56,455 nucleotides of DNA from an uncultured Pseudoflavonifractor sp. (GTDB taxonomy: Bacteria > Bacillota > Clostridia > Oscillospirales > Oscillospiraceae), in assembly GCF_944387275.1 (NCBI RefSeq), contig NZ_CALXEG010000015.1, positions 1 to 56,455 on the forward strand, in the 5' to 3' direction. The notes beneath the pieces are model-generated. The model was not told where the DNA came from. It saw only the letters and a program-made list of their open reading frames with translations, and searched no databases. Below, piece after piece: positions 32,630 through 41,516 of the stretch. How positions within the stretch are numbered: the stretch's first letter is position 1; every line of letters starts with the position of its first letter. Position numbers and translations under genes: made by a program.

Positions 32630-33859
32630 ATGAAGAAGTTTCGTGTTCTCTCTCTTGTAATGGCCTCCGCGCTGTGCCTCTCCATGCTCGCCGGCTGCGG
32701 AAGCGACGGCAGCACCGGCGGCGATACCACCGGCAACAACAGCCCCGCTCCCAGCGCCAGCACCGGCACTGAGACCAACGGCACCGGCGATACCACCGGC
32801 ACCATCAAGATCGGCGGCATCGGCCCCCTGACCGGCTCCGCCGCCGTGTACGGCCTTGCCACCAAGCAGGGCGCCGAGGTGGCCATTGAGGAGATCAACG
32901 CCCTGGGCGGCCTGCAGTTCTCCCTGGACTTCCAGGACGATGAGGGCGACACCGAGAAGGCTGTCAACGCCTACAACAAGCTCATCGGCGACGGCACCCA
33001 GATCATCTACGGCTGCACCACCACCAACCCCTGCGTGGCCGTGGCCGCCGAGACCTACTCCGCCCGCTACTTCCAGCTGACCCCCTCCGCCTCCTCCACC
33101 GACGTGACCGAGGGCAAGGACAACGTGTTCCAGGTCTGCTTCACCGACCCCAACCAGGGCAAGACCGCCGCCAACTACATCAAGGATAACAACCTGGGCA
33201 CCAAGGTGGCCGTTATCTACAACAACGGCGACGCCTACTCCACCGGCATCTACACCGCCTTCCAGTCCACCGCCGACGAGATCGGCCTGGAGGTTGTCAC
33301 CGTCCAGACCTTCCCCGACGACAACAACACCGACTTCAACGTGCAGCTGACCGCCGCCAAGGACGCCGGCGCCGACCTGGTGTTCATGCCCATCTACTAC
33401 ACCCCCGCTTCCCTGATTCTGTCCCAGGCCAAGAGCATGGGCTATGCGCCCACCTTCTTCGGCTGCGACGGCATGGACGGCATTCTGGACCTGGAGGGCT
33501 TTGACACCTCCCTGGCCGAGGGCCTGATGCTCATGACCCCCTTCAACGCCTGGGCCACCGATGACCGCACCGTCCAGTTCGTGGAGGAGTACGAGTCCGC
33601 CTACGGCGGCCTGCCCAACCAGTTCGCCGCTGACGGCTATGACTGCATGTACGCCATCTATGAGGCCTGCCAGGCCGCCGGCATCACCGCCGACATGAGC
33701 GCCCAGGACATCTGCGAGGCCCTGATCGCCCAGTTCACCTCCGCCGACTTCAGCGTGGACGGCCTGACCGGCACCGGCATGACCTGGTCCACCAACGGCG
33801 AGGTCTCCAAGGCCCCCGTGGTGGTCAAGGTCGAGGGCGGCGTGTACGTCACCCAGTAA
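32630..33859 (+). CDS. livK: Branched-chain amino acid ABC transporter substrate-binding lipoprotein
   Basis: 409 residues. Lipoprotein signal with LAGC, then a Ser/Thr/Gly-rich linker of about 45 residues, then a periplasmic-binding type I fold (IKIGGIGPLTGSAAVYGLATKQGAEVAIEEINALGG ... GCTTTNPCVAVAAETYSARYFQLTPSASSTDVTEG). It captures branched-chain or related amino acids for the permease encoded downstream. Codon choice is strongly biased to GCC/ACC/AAC, typical of a highly expressed protein here. AAAGGAGGT site; the promoter is just upstream and an attenuating hairpin follows. Confidence 0.93.
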   Translation: MKKFRVLSLVMASALCLSMLAGCGSDGSTGGDTTGNNSPAPSASTGTETNGTGDTTGTIKIGGIGPLTGSAAVYGLATKQGAEVAIEEINALGGLQFSLDFQDDEGDTEKAVNAYNKLIGDGTQIIYGCTTTNPCVAVAAETYSARYFQLTPSASSTDVTEGKDNVFQVCFTDPNQGKTAANYIKDNNLGTKVAVIYNNGDAYSTGIYTAFQSTADEIGLEVVTVQTFPDDNNTDFNVQLTAAKDAGADLVFMPIYYTPASLILSQAKSMGYAPTFFGCDGMDGILDLEGFDTSLAEGLMLMTPFNAWATDDRTVQFVEEYESAYGGLPNQFAADGYDCMYAIYEACQAAGITADMSAQDICEALIAQFTSADFSVDGLTGTGMTWSTNGEVSKAPVVVKVEGGVYVTQ

Positions 33860-33889
33860 GTTGATCCAGCTCCGCTGACATAGGGATTG

Positions 33890-33925
33890 AAAGCGGGTTG
33901 CCGGCGCACCCGGCAGCCCGCTTTT
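33890..33925 (+). terminator. Partial terminator between livK and livH
   Basis: 14-bp stem AAGCGGGTTGCCGG/CCGGCAGCCCGCTT followed by a short T-run; probably lets livK be made in excess over the permease. Confidence 0.7.
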
Positions 33926-34028
33926 CCCCGTATTATCCGTTTGTATGGCGGACACATCCGCAGCCCGGCGGGCCGCTGATGTTTCTGCCATACACAGTGC
34001 CTGAAATACACAGAGAGAGGTGAATGGC

Positions 34029-34901
34029 TTGAGTTTCCTCAATAATCTCATCACCGGCATCAGCCTGGGCAGCGTCTACGCCATCATCGCCCTGGGCTAC
34101 ACCATGGTATACGGCATCGCCAAGATGCTGAACTTTGCCCACGGCGACGTCATCATGGTGGGCGCCTACATGATTTTCTTCGCCACCGGCAGCTTCGGGC
34201 TCAACCCCATCGTGGGCATCCTGCTGGCCGTGGTGGTGTGCACCGTCCTGGGCGTGGTCATCGAAGGCCTGGCCTACAAGCCCCTGCGCCAGGCGTCCTC
34301 CCTGGCGGTGCTCATCACCGCCATCGGCGTCAGCTACTTTTTGCAGAACGCCGCCCTGCTGCTGTGGGGCGCCGACCCCAAGGTGTTTACCTCCGTCATT
34401 CCCGAGGGCTCCCTGCCCATTGAAGGGGTGAACATCACCTACGTGTCCCTGGTCACCGTGCTGGTGTGTATCGTCATCATGCTGGCCCTCACCTGGTTCA
34501 CCAGCAAGACCAAGATGGGCAAGGCCATGCGGGCCTGCTCGGAGAACAAGGACGCGGCCCGGCTCATGGGCATCGACGTCAACCGCACCATCTCCATGAC
34601 CTTTGCCATCGGCTCCGCCCTGGCGGCCATCGCCAGCGCCCTGCTCTTCTCCAGCTACAAGAACCTGATCCCCACCAGCGGCTCCCTGCCCGGCATCAAG
34701 GCCTTTACCGCCGCCGTGTTCGGCGGCATCGGCTCCATCCCCGGCGCCATGCTGGGCGGTATCCTGCTGGGCATCATCGAGACCTTTGCCAAGGTGATCA
34801 ACACCAACATCTCCGACGCGGTGGTCTTCGCCGTGCTCATCATCGTGCTGCTGGTCAAGCCTGCGGGCCTGCTGGGCAAGACCATCCGCGAGAAAGTGTG
34901 A
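34029..34901 (+). CDS. livH: Branched-chain amino acid ABC permease LivH
   Basis: 290 residues with eight or so membrane segments. N-terminal LNNLITGISLGSVYAIIALGYTMVYGIAKMLNFAHGDVIMVGAY is diagnostic of LivH. The TTG at 34029 is preferred because the in-frame GTG at 34020 lies inside the GAGAGGTGA ribosome binding site. The cytoplasmic EAA-like loop (GKAMRACSENKDAARLMGIDVNRTISMTFAIGS) contacts the ATPases. Stop codon lies 10 bp before livM. Confidence 0.93.
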   Translation: MSFLNNLITGISLGSVYAIIALGYTMVYGIAKMLNFAHGDVIMVGAYMIFFATGSFGLNPIVGILLAVVVCTVLGVVIEGLAYKPLRQASSLAVLITAIGVSYFLQNAALLLWGADPKVFTSVIPEGSLPIEGVNITYVSLVTVLVCIVIMLALTWFTSKTKMGKAMRACSENKDAARLMGIDVNRTISMTFAIGSALAAIASALLFSSYKNLIPTSGSLPGIKAFTAAVFGGIGSIPGAMLGGILLGIIETFAKVINTNISDAVVFAVLIIVLLVKPAGLLGKTIREKV

Positions 34902-34911
34902 GGTGGCCGAT

Positions 34912-35997
34912 ATGAAAAAGCTCTCTACCGGCCGCAAGCGGCTGGTCAACAACTCCATCACCTACGCCATCGTCATCGTCGCCTTCATCATCCTCCAGGC
35001 CTGCAACGCGGGCGGCCTGCTGTCCCCCTCCATCCAGGGCCAGCTGGTGCCCATCTGCGCCTATGTGGTCATGGCCATCGCCCTGAACCTGGTGGTGGGC
35101 ATCTCCGGCGAGCTGAGCCTGGGCCACGCCGGCTTCATGAGCGTGGGCGCCTTCTCCGGCGTGGTGGCCGCCATGTCCCTCCAGAACGTCATCCCCAACG
35201 ACGGCCTCCGCCTGGCCATCGCCATGGTGGTGGGCGCGGCTCTGGCCGGCGTGGCCGGCGTCATCGTGGGCGTGCCCGTGCTTCGCCTGCGGGGCGACTA
35301 CCTGGCCATCGTCACCCTGGCCTTCGGCGAGATCATCCGCAACATCTTCAACGTGCTCTATGTGGGCGTGGATGAAAAGGGCTTCCACTTCTCCCTGCAG
35401 AACGAGATGGCCCTCAACCTGAGCGAGAGCGGCAAGTCCATCCTGAAGGGGCCCATGGGCTTTACCAGCAACGCCAAGCTGGCCAGCTTCACCGCCGGCT
35501 TCATCCTGATCCTCATCACCCTGACCATCACCCTCAACCTGGTGAACAGCCGCTCCGGCCGGGCCATCATGGCCCTGCGGGACAACCGCATCGCCGCCGA
35601 GAGCGTGGGCATCGGCGCCACCAAGTACAAGCTCATGGCCTTTGTCACCTCCGCCGTGATGGCGGGCGCCGCCGGCGTGCTCTACGCCATGAACTACTCC
35701 TCCATGGCCCCCAAGAAATTCGACTTCAACACCTCCATCCTCATCCTGGTCTTCGTGGTGCTGGGCGGCATCGGCAACATCCGCGGCTCCATCATCGCCG
35801 CGGCCTTCCTCACCGTGCTGCCCGAGCTGCTGCGCAGCTTCAACCTGGATCAGTACCGGATGCTGGTGTATGCCATCGTCCTGATCCTGGTCATGATCGC
35901 CACCAACAACCCGGCCATCCGGGGCTTCTTCGCCCAGCTGAAGAGCCGCATCACCAAGGCCGACCTGGAAGAGCAGAAGGGAGGCGCGGCACAGTGA
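34912..35997 (+). CDS. livM: Branched-chain amino acid ABC permease LivM
   Basis: 361 residues, about nine membrane segments, with the LivM signatures ALNLVVGISGELSLGHAGFMSVGAFSG and GRAIMALRDNRIAAESVGIGATKYKLMAFVTSA (ATPase-contact loop). It is the second permease half of the LivKHMGF importer. ATG 34912 has a GAGGTGG site; an in-frame GTG at 34903 is less likely. Overlaps livG by 4 bp. Confidence 0.93.
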   Translation: MKKLSTGRKRLVNNSITYAIVIVAFIILQACNAGGLLSPSIQGQLVPICAYVVMAIALNLVVGISGELSLGHAGFMSVGAFSGVVAAMSLQNVIPNDGLRLAIAMVVGAALAGVAGVIVGVPVLRLRGDYLAIVTLAFGEIIRNIFNVLYVGVDEKGFHFSLQNEMALNLSESGKSILKGPMGFTSNAKLASFTAGFILILITLTITLNLVNSRSGRAIMALRDNRIAAESVGIGATKYKLMAFVTSAVMAGAAGVLYAMNYSSMAPKKFDFNTSILILVFVVLGGIGNIRGSIIAAAFLTVLPELLRSFNLDQYRMLVYAIVLILVMIATNNPAIRGFFAQLKSRITKADLEEQKGGAAQ

Positions 35998-36845
35998 GCA
36001 GACCACCTCGTCCCGAGACCAAGCTGGTCCCCGTGCCCAGCAAGAACATGATCCCCGAGCGGGACATCGACAAGGACCCCATTCTGGAGGCCCAGCACCT
36101 GGGCATCGACTTCGGCGGCCTGACCGCCGTGGACGACTTCAATATGGCCATCGGCCGCACTGAGATCGCCGGCCTCATCGGCCCCAACGGCGCGGGCAAG
36201 ACCACGGTCTTCAACCTGCTGACCAAGGTGTACCAGCCCACCCGGGGCACCGTGCTGCTGGACGGCGTGGACACCCACAACATGAACACCGTCCAGGTCA
36301 ACCGGGCGGGCATCGCCCGTACCTTCCAGAACATCCGCCTGTTCTCCAACCTGAGCGTGGAGGACAACGTGAAGATCGGCCTGCACAACCAGGTGGGCTG
36401 CGGCATGTGGCAGAGTATTTTCCGCCTGCCCGGCTACTGGAAGAGCGAGAAGCTGGCCCACGACCGGGCCATGGAGCTGCTGAGCATCTTCGACATGCAG
36501 GACCTGGCCGGCGCCAAGGCCGGCTCCCTGCCCTACGGCGCTCAGCGCCGGCTGGAGATCGTCCGCGCCCTGGCCACCAACCCGTCCCTGCTGCTGCTGG
36601 ATGAGCCCGCCGCCGGCATGAACCCCTCTGAGACCTCCGAGCTGATGGACAACATCGTCAAGATCCGGGACACCTTCCAGATCGCCATCCTGCTCATCGA
36701 GCACGACATGAACCTGGTCATGGGCATCTGCGAGGGCATCTGCGTGCTCAACTTCGGCCAGGTCATCGCAAAGGGCACCCCCCAGGAGATCCAGAACAAC
36801 CCGGAGGTCATCAAGGCCTACCTGGGCACCGGAAGGAGTGAGTGA
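35994..36845 (+). CDS. livG: Branched-chain amino acid ABC transporter ATP-binding protein LivG
   Basis: 283 residues from GTG overlapping the livM stop (GTGA). Walker A GPNGAGKTT, Walker B LLLLDEPAAGMNP, signature LPYGAQRRLEIVRAL (the LivG-type variant of LSGGQ) and the LivG-specific ARTFQNIRLFSNLSVEDNV. There is an N-terminal extension of about 28 residues before the ABC fold begins at ILEAQHLGIDFGG, longer than usual. Confidence 0.94.
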   Translation: MSRPPRPETKLVPVPSKNMIPERDIDKDPILEAQHLGIDFGGLTAVDDFNMAIGRTEIAGLIGPNGAGKTTVFNLLTKVYQPTRGTVLLDGVDTHNMNTVQVNRAGIARTFQNIRLFSNLSVEDNVKIGLHNQVGCGMWQSIFRLPGYWKSEKLAHDRAMELLSIFDMQDLAGAKAGSLPYGAQRRLEIVRALATNPSLLLLDEPAAGMNPSETSELMDNIVKIRDTFQIAILLIEHDMNLVMGICEGICVLNFGQVIAKGTPQEIQNNPEVIKAYLGTGRSE

Positions 36846-36849
36846 CGCC

Positions 36850-37557
36850 GTGTCCATGCTGAACGTAGAGAACATCAATGTGTATTACGGCGCCATCCAC
36901 GCCGTCAAGGGGGTCTCCTTCACCGTGGAGGAGGGGGAGATCATCACCCTCATCGGCGCCAACGGCGCCGGCAAGTCCACCATCCTGAAGACCGTGTCCG
37001 GCCTGCTCCACAGCCACACCGGCTCCATCACCTTCCAGGGGGAGAACATCGGCGGCATCCCCGCCCACAAGCTCATCCCCAAGGGCCTGGCCCAGGTGCC
37101 CGAGGGCCGGGCGGTGTTCCTCCAGATGAGCGTGGAGGAGAACCTGCAGATGGGCGGCTATACCCGCCCCGCCGCCGAGATCCCAGCCAGCCTGGAGCGG
37201 GTGTACGCCCAGTTCCCCCGGCTGAAGGAGCGGCGCAAGCAGGTGGCCGGCACCCTGTCCGGCGGCGAGCAGCAGATGCTGGCCATGGGCCGCGCCCTCA
37301 TGTCCAAGCCCAAGCTGCTGATGCTGGACGAGCCCTCCATGGGCCTGGCCCCCATCCTGGTGGAGCAGATCTTTGACATCATCAAGCGGCTGCACCAGGC
37401 GGGCACCACCATCCTGCTGGTGGAGCAGAACGCCCAGATGGCCCTGTCCGTGGCCGACCGGGGCTACGTGCTGGAGACCGGCCGCGTGGTGTCCACCGGC
37501 ACCGGCGCCGCCCTGCTCCAGGATGAGAGCGTCAAGAAGGCCTATCTGGGCGGCTGA
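36850..37557 (+). CDS. livF: Branched-chain amino acid ABC transporter ATP-binding protein LivF
   Basis: 235 residues. Starts with MLNVENINVYYGAIHAVKGVSF, Walker A GANGAGKST, signature LSGGEQQMLAMGRAL, Walker B LLMLDEPSMGLAP, and VEQNAQMAL switch His-region variant. GTG 36850 is chosen from the AAGGAG site about 11 bp upstream; the GTG at 36838 sits in that site and ATG 36856 is too far. Last gene of livKHMGF, closed by a strong terminator. Confidence 0.92.
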   Translation: MSMLNVENINVYYGAIHAVKGVSFTVEEGEIITLIGANGAGKSTILKTVSGLLHSHTGSITFQGENIGGIPAHKLIPKGLAQVPEGRAVFLQMSVEENLQMGGYTRPAAEIPASLERVYAQFPRLKERRKQVAGTLSGGEQQMLAMGRALMSKPKLLMLDEPSMGLAPILVEQIFDIIKRLHQAGTTILLVEQNAQMALSVADRGYVLETGRVVSTGTGAALLQDESVKKAYLGG

Positions 37558-37587
37558 GAATGTCATGGGCCCCAATAGGAATTAAAA

Positions 37588-37632
37588 AAACAGCGCGCCC
37601 CTGTCCCGTTTCGGGACAGGGGCGCGCTGTTT
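37588..37632. terminator. Bidirectional terminator after livF
   Basis: 21-bp perfect stem with a TTT loop, A-run left and T-run right; also serves the minus-strand gene ending at 37652. Confidence 0.92.
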
Positions 37633-37651
37633 TACGTTTTTTTCCGGTATC

Positions 37652-38230
37652 TCAGGGGATAACATATCGATGGGGGCTGGTGGTATAGCCATTTCCATAC
37701 TCCACGGTCATATAGAGGGTGTCCTGGCTGTTCTCCAGCTTTACATAGCATACGCCGTTTTCAAAACGGTCCGTGATGTCGATGCTCTGGCCGCACCAGT
37801 AGACCCAGACCGAACCGTTCTCCTGGTATTCCACATCTGGCATGGACAACTCTTCCAGGATCTCCTTCTCCGTGAGGGGACGCTCGCTCCCGTCGGGATT
37901 GAAGGCCACGCCGCCGCCGAACTGTTCCTGGATCTCGCCGTTCTCGTCGGGGTACTCCAGGCAGTAGCTGCCGTCGTCAGCAATCTGGATGGTGGCTGTC
38001 GTCTGGTCTCCGTGGATCCAGAGCTGGACCGTGCGCTGGATGCCGCCTACATCGGCGGTATAGGTGGCTGTGGCAGTGCCAACCAGCAGAATACAGGCGG
38101 CAGCCAGAACCACCGCTGTTTTCAATCGATGGTGCCTTACAGTATGTTTCATGGTTTCAACCTCCAAAGAAAATTCCCGAGAGGCATGAAGGGCGGAAAA
38201 AGCCTGCTTATACTTCTCACGATTCGTCAT
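37652..38230 (-). CDS. Probable membrane anti-sigma factor-like protein
   Basis: 192 residues. A cytoplasmic N-terminus (MTNREKYKQAFSALHASREFSLEVETMKHTVRHHRL) precedes one membrane segment (about 38-56) and an outside domain of about 130 residues (acidic, Trp/Tyr containing). Its ATG overlaps the sigma factor gene by 14 bp, the standard layout of an ECF sigma with its membrane anti-sigma. The N-terminus matches the start of proteins paired with such sigma factors in Clostridia. Family name not certain; role inferred from overlap and topology. Confidence 0.7.
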   Translation of the reverse strand: MTNREKYKQAFSALHASREFSLEVETMKHTVRHHRLKTAVVLAAACILLVGTATATYTADVGGIQRTVQLWIHGDQTTATIQIADDGSYCLEYPDENGEIQEQFGGGVAFNPDGSERPLTEKEILEELSMPDVEYQENGSVWVYWCGQSIDITDRFENGVCYVKLENSQDTLYMTVEYGNGYTTSPHRYVIP

Positions 38231-38702
38231 CTTCCCATGCCTCCTTCAATATGCCGCGTAGGGATGCTCTCCCGCGCGACAGCCTGGTTTTCACGTTCCC
38301 TGGCGTAATGTGCAGAATATCCGCGATTTCTCCTACTGTATAATCCTCATAGTAAAACAGATGGATTACAATGCGGTACTTCTCCGGCAGAGCCATCACC
38401 GCCTCAAACAGCCCCGAGGACTCTTCCGAAACAAAGACCAGGGTTTCCATATAGTCCTCCAGCGGCAGCGCTTTCCGCCGGAAAAAGGTACGGGTCTTGT
38501 TTTTCGCCTTATTGATTGCCACCCGGAGAAGCCACGCGCGTACATGCTGCTCCGTCTCAAATTCTTTTTTCTGTGTCCAGTACTGGAGAAGGGTGTCCTG
38601 GACCACATCCTCGGCATCCTGGGGACTTTTGCAGACGCTGAACGCTGCGGCATAGAGACGATTTTGGTAGTCTTTTACTACCGCTTCGAGGGATGGCTTC
38701 AT
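38217..38702 (-). CDS. ECF RNA polymerase sigma factor
   Basis: 161 residues. Sigma region 2 (YAAAFSVCKSPQDAEDVVQDTLLQYWTQ) and region 4 (ALPEKYRIVIHLFYYEDYTVGEIADILHITPGNVKTRLSRGRASL) are clear; no region 1 or 3, so group 4 (ECF). The ATG at 38702 has an AAGGAG site. The AT content and Phe/Lys use are higher than in flanking genes, hinting at recent acquisition. Target promoters are not obvious, but an AACC motif lies upstream of its own -10. Confidence 0.93.
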   Translation of the reverse strand: MKPSLEAVVKDYQNRLYAAAFSVCKSPQDAEDVVQDTLLQYWTQKKEFETEQHVRAWLLRVAINKAKNKTRTFFRRKALPLEDYMETLVFVSEESSGLFEAVMALPEKYRIVIHLFYYEDYTVGEIADILHITPGNVKTRLSRGRASLRGILKEAWEDDES

Positions 38703-38740
38703 AGGCGTGCTCCTTACATGGATTGAAAGGCCTTTCACTG

Positions 38741-38746
38741 ATTATA
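38741..38746 (-). promoter_or_regulatory. -10 element of the sigma/anti-sigma operon
   Basis: Minus-strand TATAAT 39 bp upstream of the sigma factor ATG; a TGTAACC lies about 21 bp further up, reminiscent of ECF -35 elements. Confidence 0.4.
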
Positions 38747-38941
38747 CAGTTGAGGGGGTGGGAAAGGTTACAAAAGAGCGGGAAAAAATTTCTGCGCCGG
38801 AGGACAGAAAGCCATTCTCTCCCACACTCTCCAATGGACTGTCTGAAGATACCAATGCTCCGGCTGGCGGAGTTTTATCACAAGGCGCGGGACGATATTC
38901 TGGTCCTGACCAACGTGCGGAAGCCCCATCCAAGGGCATAA

Positions 38942-38979
38942 AAAATGTCCGGTGCACCGTGAGGTGCGCCGGACATTTT
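38942..38979 (-). terminator. Terminator of cinA (bidirectional shape)
   Basis: 17-bp stem AAAATGTCCGGTGCACC with one G-U pair and a GTGA loop, T-run on both sides. Confidence 0.85.
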
Positions 38980-38987
38980 GTCCTGCA

Positions 38988-40250
38988 TTATTCGTCCCGG
39001 TCGGGCAGGCCGGTGAGATACCGCCGGACCATGTCGAAGGCGTTGGTGGCGGCAACGGTACGGATGCGGGCGCGGCCGTTGATGAGGTGGAGTTCCCGCA
39101 CCCGGGTGCCCTCGGGGGTGTCCAGGGCCACGTAGATCAGGCCCACCGGGTTGTTCCGGTCGTCCGGGTCGGGGCCCGCCACGCCGGTGAGGGACACGGC
39201 CAGGTCGCAGCCCAGCACCTTCCGGGCGCCCTGGGCCATGGCCCGGGCCACCTGGGCGCTCACCGCGCCGAATTCGTCCAGCATGGCCTGGGGCACGCCC
39301 AGCACCCCGGCCTTGACCTCATTGGTGTAGCTCACCACGCCGCCCTTGAACACGGCGGAGGCGCCGGACAGGTCGGTGAGCCGCTTGGCCACCAGACCGC
39401 CGGTGCAGCTCTCGGCGGTGCCCAGCGTGAGCCCCTTCTCCTTCAGCAGGCCCAGCACCACCTCCTCCATGGAGGAGACGTCGGCGCCGTACACCAGGGG
39501 GCCGAAGATGCCCCGCACCTCCTGCTCCACCGGCACGATGAGGGCCCGGGCCTCCTCCACGGTGGGGGCCTTGGCGGTGATGCGCAGCTCCACCTCGCCG
39601 GTCTTGGCGTAGGGGGCCAGAGTGGGGTTGGTGAGGGCGTTCATCCGGTCCCGCAGCTTGGCCTCCACCGCCGACTCGCCCATGCCGAAGATCTTCAGCG
39701 TCCGGGAGGCGATGACCCCGTCGGCCAGGGAGCGTAGGTAGGGCACAGCCCGGTGTTCGAACATGGGGCCGCACTCATTGGGGGGACCGGGGAGCATGAT
39801 GACCCGGACTCCGTCGGCCTCAAAGGCGCAGCCCGGGGCGGTGCCCCAGTCGTTGGAGAAGATGGTGCAGCCCTCGGGCAGGTAGGCCTGCTGGAGGTTG
39901 TTGTCCGTCATGGGACGGCCGGGGTGGAGCCGCTGGAAGTAGTCCCGGATCCGCTGGGCGGACGCCTCGTCATACACCAGCTTCTTGCCAAAGCACTCGG
40001 CCAGCACGTTCTTGGTCAGGTCGTCGCAGGTGGGTCCCAGGCCGCCGGTGGTGATGATGATGTCGGCCCGGCCCTTGGCCACCTCCACCGCCGCCTTCAG
40101 CCGCTGGGGATTGTCCCCCACCACGATGTGGTAGTACACGTTGATGCCCAGGGCGCTCAGCCCCTTGGAGAGCATCTGGGCGTCGGTGTTGGCGATGTTG
40201 CCCAGGAGCAATTCGGTGCCTACTGCGATGAGTTCTGCGGTATGCGTCAT
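38988..40250 (-). CDS. cinA: CinA family protein (competence/damage-inducible, NMN deamidase-like)
   Basis: 420 residues. N-terminal MoaB/MogA-like domain 1-170 (AELIAVGTELLLGNIANTDAQMLSKGL, ITTGGLGPTCDDLTKN, LPGPPNECGPMF) and the C-terminal CinA amidase domain (LTLGTAESCTGGLVAKRLTDLSGASAVFKGGVVSYTNEVK, SLTGVAGPD). The C-terminal domain hydrolyses nicotinamide mononucleotide in characterised members; the N-terminal part is an ADP-ribose pyrophosphatase in some. Last gene after comM and thiI on the same strand. Confidence 0.96.
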   Translation of the reverse strand: MTHTAELIAVGTELLLGNIANTDAQMLSKGLSALGINVYYHIVVGDNPQRLKAAVEVAKGRADIIITTGGLGPTCDDLTKNVLAECFGKKLVYDEASAQRIRDYFQRLHPGRPMTDNNLQQAYLPEGCTIFSNDWGTAPGCAFEADGVRVIMLPGPPNECGPMFEHRAVPYLRSLADGVIASRTLKIFGMGESAVEAKLRDRMNALTNPTLAPYAKTGEVELRITAKAPTVEEARALIVPVEQEVRGIFGPLVYGADVSSMEEVVLGLLKEKGLTLGTAESCTGGLVAKRLTDLSGASAVFKGGVVSYTNEVKAGVLGVPQAMLDEFGAVSAQVARAMAQGARKVLGCDLAVSLTGVAGPDPDDRNNPVGLIYVALDTPEGTRVRELHLINGRARIRTVAATNAFDMVRRYLTGLPDRDE

Positions 40251-40313
40251 AACAAAAGACCTCCGAAGCGCCGGGAATGGCCCGGCGAAGATATACGAAA
40301 CAGGAGGGGCGGC

Positions 40314-41486
40314 TCAGGGGTTGACCTGGATCCGCTCGATATTCTTTACAGCCTCGTCCACCAGGGCCTCAATGTCCAGGGTGGCCTCGGCGGCCTCGAT
40401 CTCGCCGGGCAGGGGCCGCAGCCGGGGATGGCGGGGGGTGAACACGGTGCAGCAGTCCTCGTAGGGCAGTATAGAGGTCTCAAAGGTGCCGATCTTCCGG
40501 GCGATGCGGACGATCTCCTCTTTGTCCATGCCCACCACGGGCCGGAGGATGGGCAGGTCGCACACCGCGCCGGTCATCCGCATGGCGGACATGGTCTGGC
40601 TGGCCACCTGGCCCAGGCTCTCTCCGGTGACCAGGGCCCCCGCGCCCACCCGGTAGGCCACCCGGCAGGCGATACGCATCATAAAGCGGCGCATGAGGAT
40701 GGTGAACAGATCCTCGGGGCAGGAGCGGCGCAGCTCCTCCTGGATCTTGGTGAAGGGCACCACGTGGACCGTCAGGCAGCCGCACCAGGGGGTGAGCAGC
40801 TGGGCCAGCTCGATGACCTTGTCCTTGGCCTCGGGGGAGGTGTAGGGGTAGGAGAAGAAGTGGACCATGTCCAGAGCCAGGCCCCGCTTGGCCATCATCC
40901 AGGAGGCCACCGGGGAGTCGATGCCGCCGGACAGCAGGCTCACCGCCCGGCCGCCGATGCCCACCGGCAGGCCGCCCGCGCCGGGCTCCGGGTCGGCGTG
41001 GACAAAGGCGGCGTAGTCCCGCACCTCCAGATGGACGGTCAGCTCCGGGTTGTGCACGTCCACCCCCAGGTTGGGGAAGGCGTCGTGGAGCTCGCCGCCC
41101 ACGTACTGGGCCAGCTCGATGGAGGTCATGGGGAAGGTCTTGTCCGCCCGCTTGGCCTCCACCTTGAAGGTGCGGGCGGTGGACAGCTGGTCGTGGAGGT
41201 AGGTCTTGGCGGTCTCCAGCATGGCGTCCTTGTCCTTGGCGCAGGCCCGGGCGCGGCTCAGACCCACCACGCCGAACAGGCGCTTCATGGCCTCCCAGGC
41301 GGCGTCCATGTCGCAGCTGTCGTCCTTGGGCTCCACGTACATGGTGGACTGCTTGGAGTACACCTTGAAGCTGCCGCAGTGCTTCAGGCGGCGCTGGGCG
41401 TTGGCGATGAGCTTGTCTTCAAAGCTGCGGCGGTTCAGGCCCTTGAGCACCAGCTCGCCCAGCTTCATCAGGATGATCTCGTCCAT
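40314..41486 (-). CDS. thiI: tRNA 4-thiouridine synthase ThiI
   Basis: 390 residues. N-terminal ferredoxin-like and THUMP domains (ILMKLGELVLKGLNRRSFEDKL), then an ATP pyrophosphatase with PP-loop SLLSGGIDSPVASW and the AGALVTGESLGQVASQT segment. It adenylates tRNA uridine-8 for sulfur insertion, and serves thiamine thiazole formation in some bacteria. The C-terminal rhodanese domain of the enterobacterial enzyme is absent, which is normal in Firmicutes. AAGGAG site before the ATG; 30 bp from comM. Confidence 0.97.
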   Translation of the reverse strand: MDEIILMKLGELVLKGLNRRSFEDKLIANAQRRLKHCGSFKVYSKQSTMYVEPKDDSCDMDAAWEAMKRLFGVVGLSRARACAKDKDAMLETAKTYLHDQLSTARTFKVEAKRADKTFPMTSIELAQYVGGELHDAFPNLGVDVHNPELTVHLEVRDYAAFVHADPEPGAGGLPVGIGGRAVSLLSGGIDSPVASWMMAKRGLALDMVHFFSYPYTSPEAKDKVIELAQLLTPWCGCLTVHVVPFTKIQEELRRSCPEDLFTILMRRFMMRIACRVAYRVGAGALVTGESLGQVASQTMSAMRMTGAVCDLPILRPVVGMDKEEIVRIARKIGTFETSILPYEDCCTVFTPRHPRLRPLPGEIEAAEATLDIEALVDEAVKNIERIQVNP

Positions 41487-41516
41487 GTCGTTCGTTCTCC
41501 TTAATAGTTACATCCG

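Noticed and set aside
38723..38941. 72-codon frame upstream of the sigma factor, possible gene remnant
   Set aside because: Overlaps the sigma promoter, has no ribosome binding site and no recognised family; its last residues ending before the cinA terminator could be chance.
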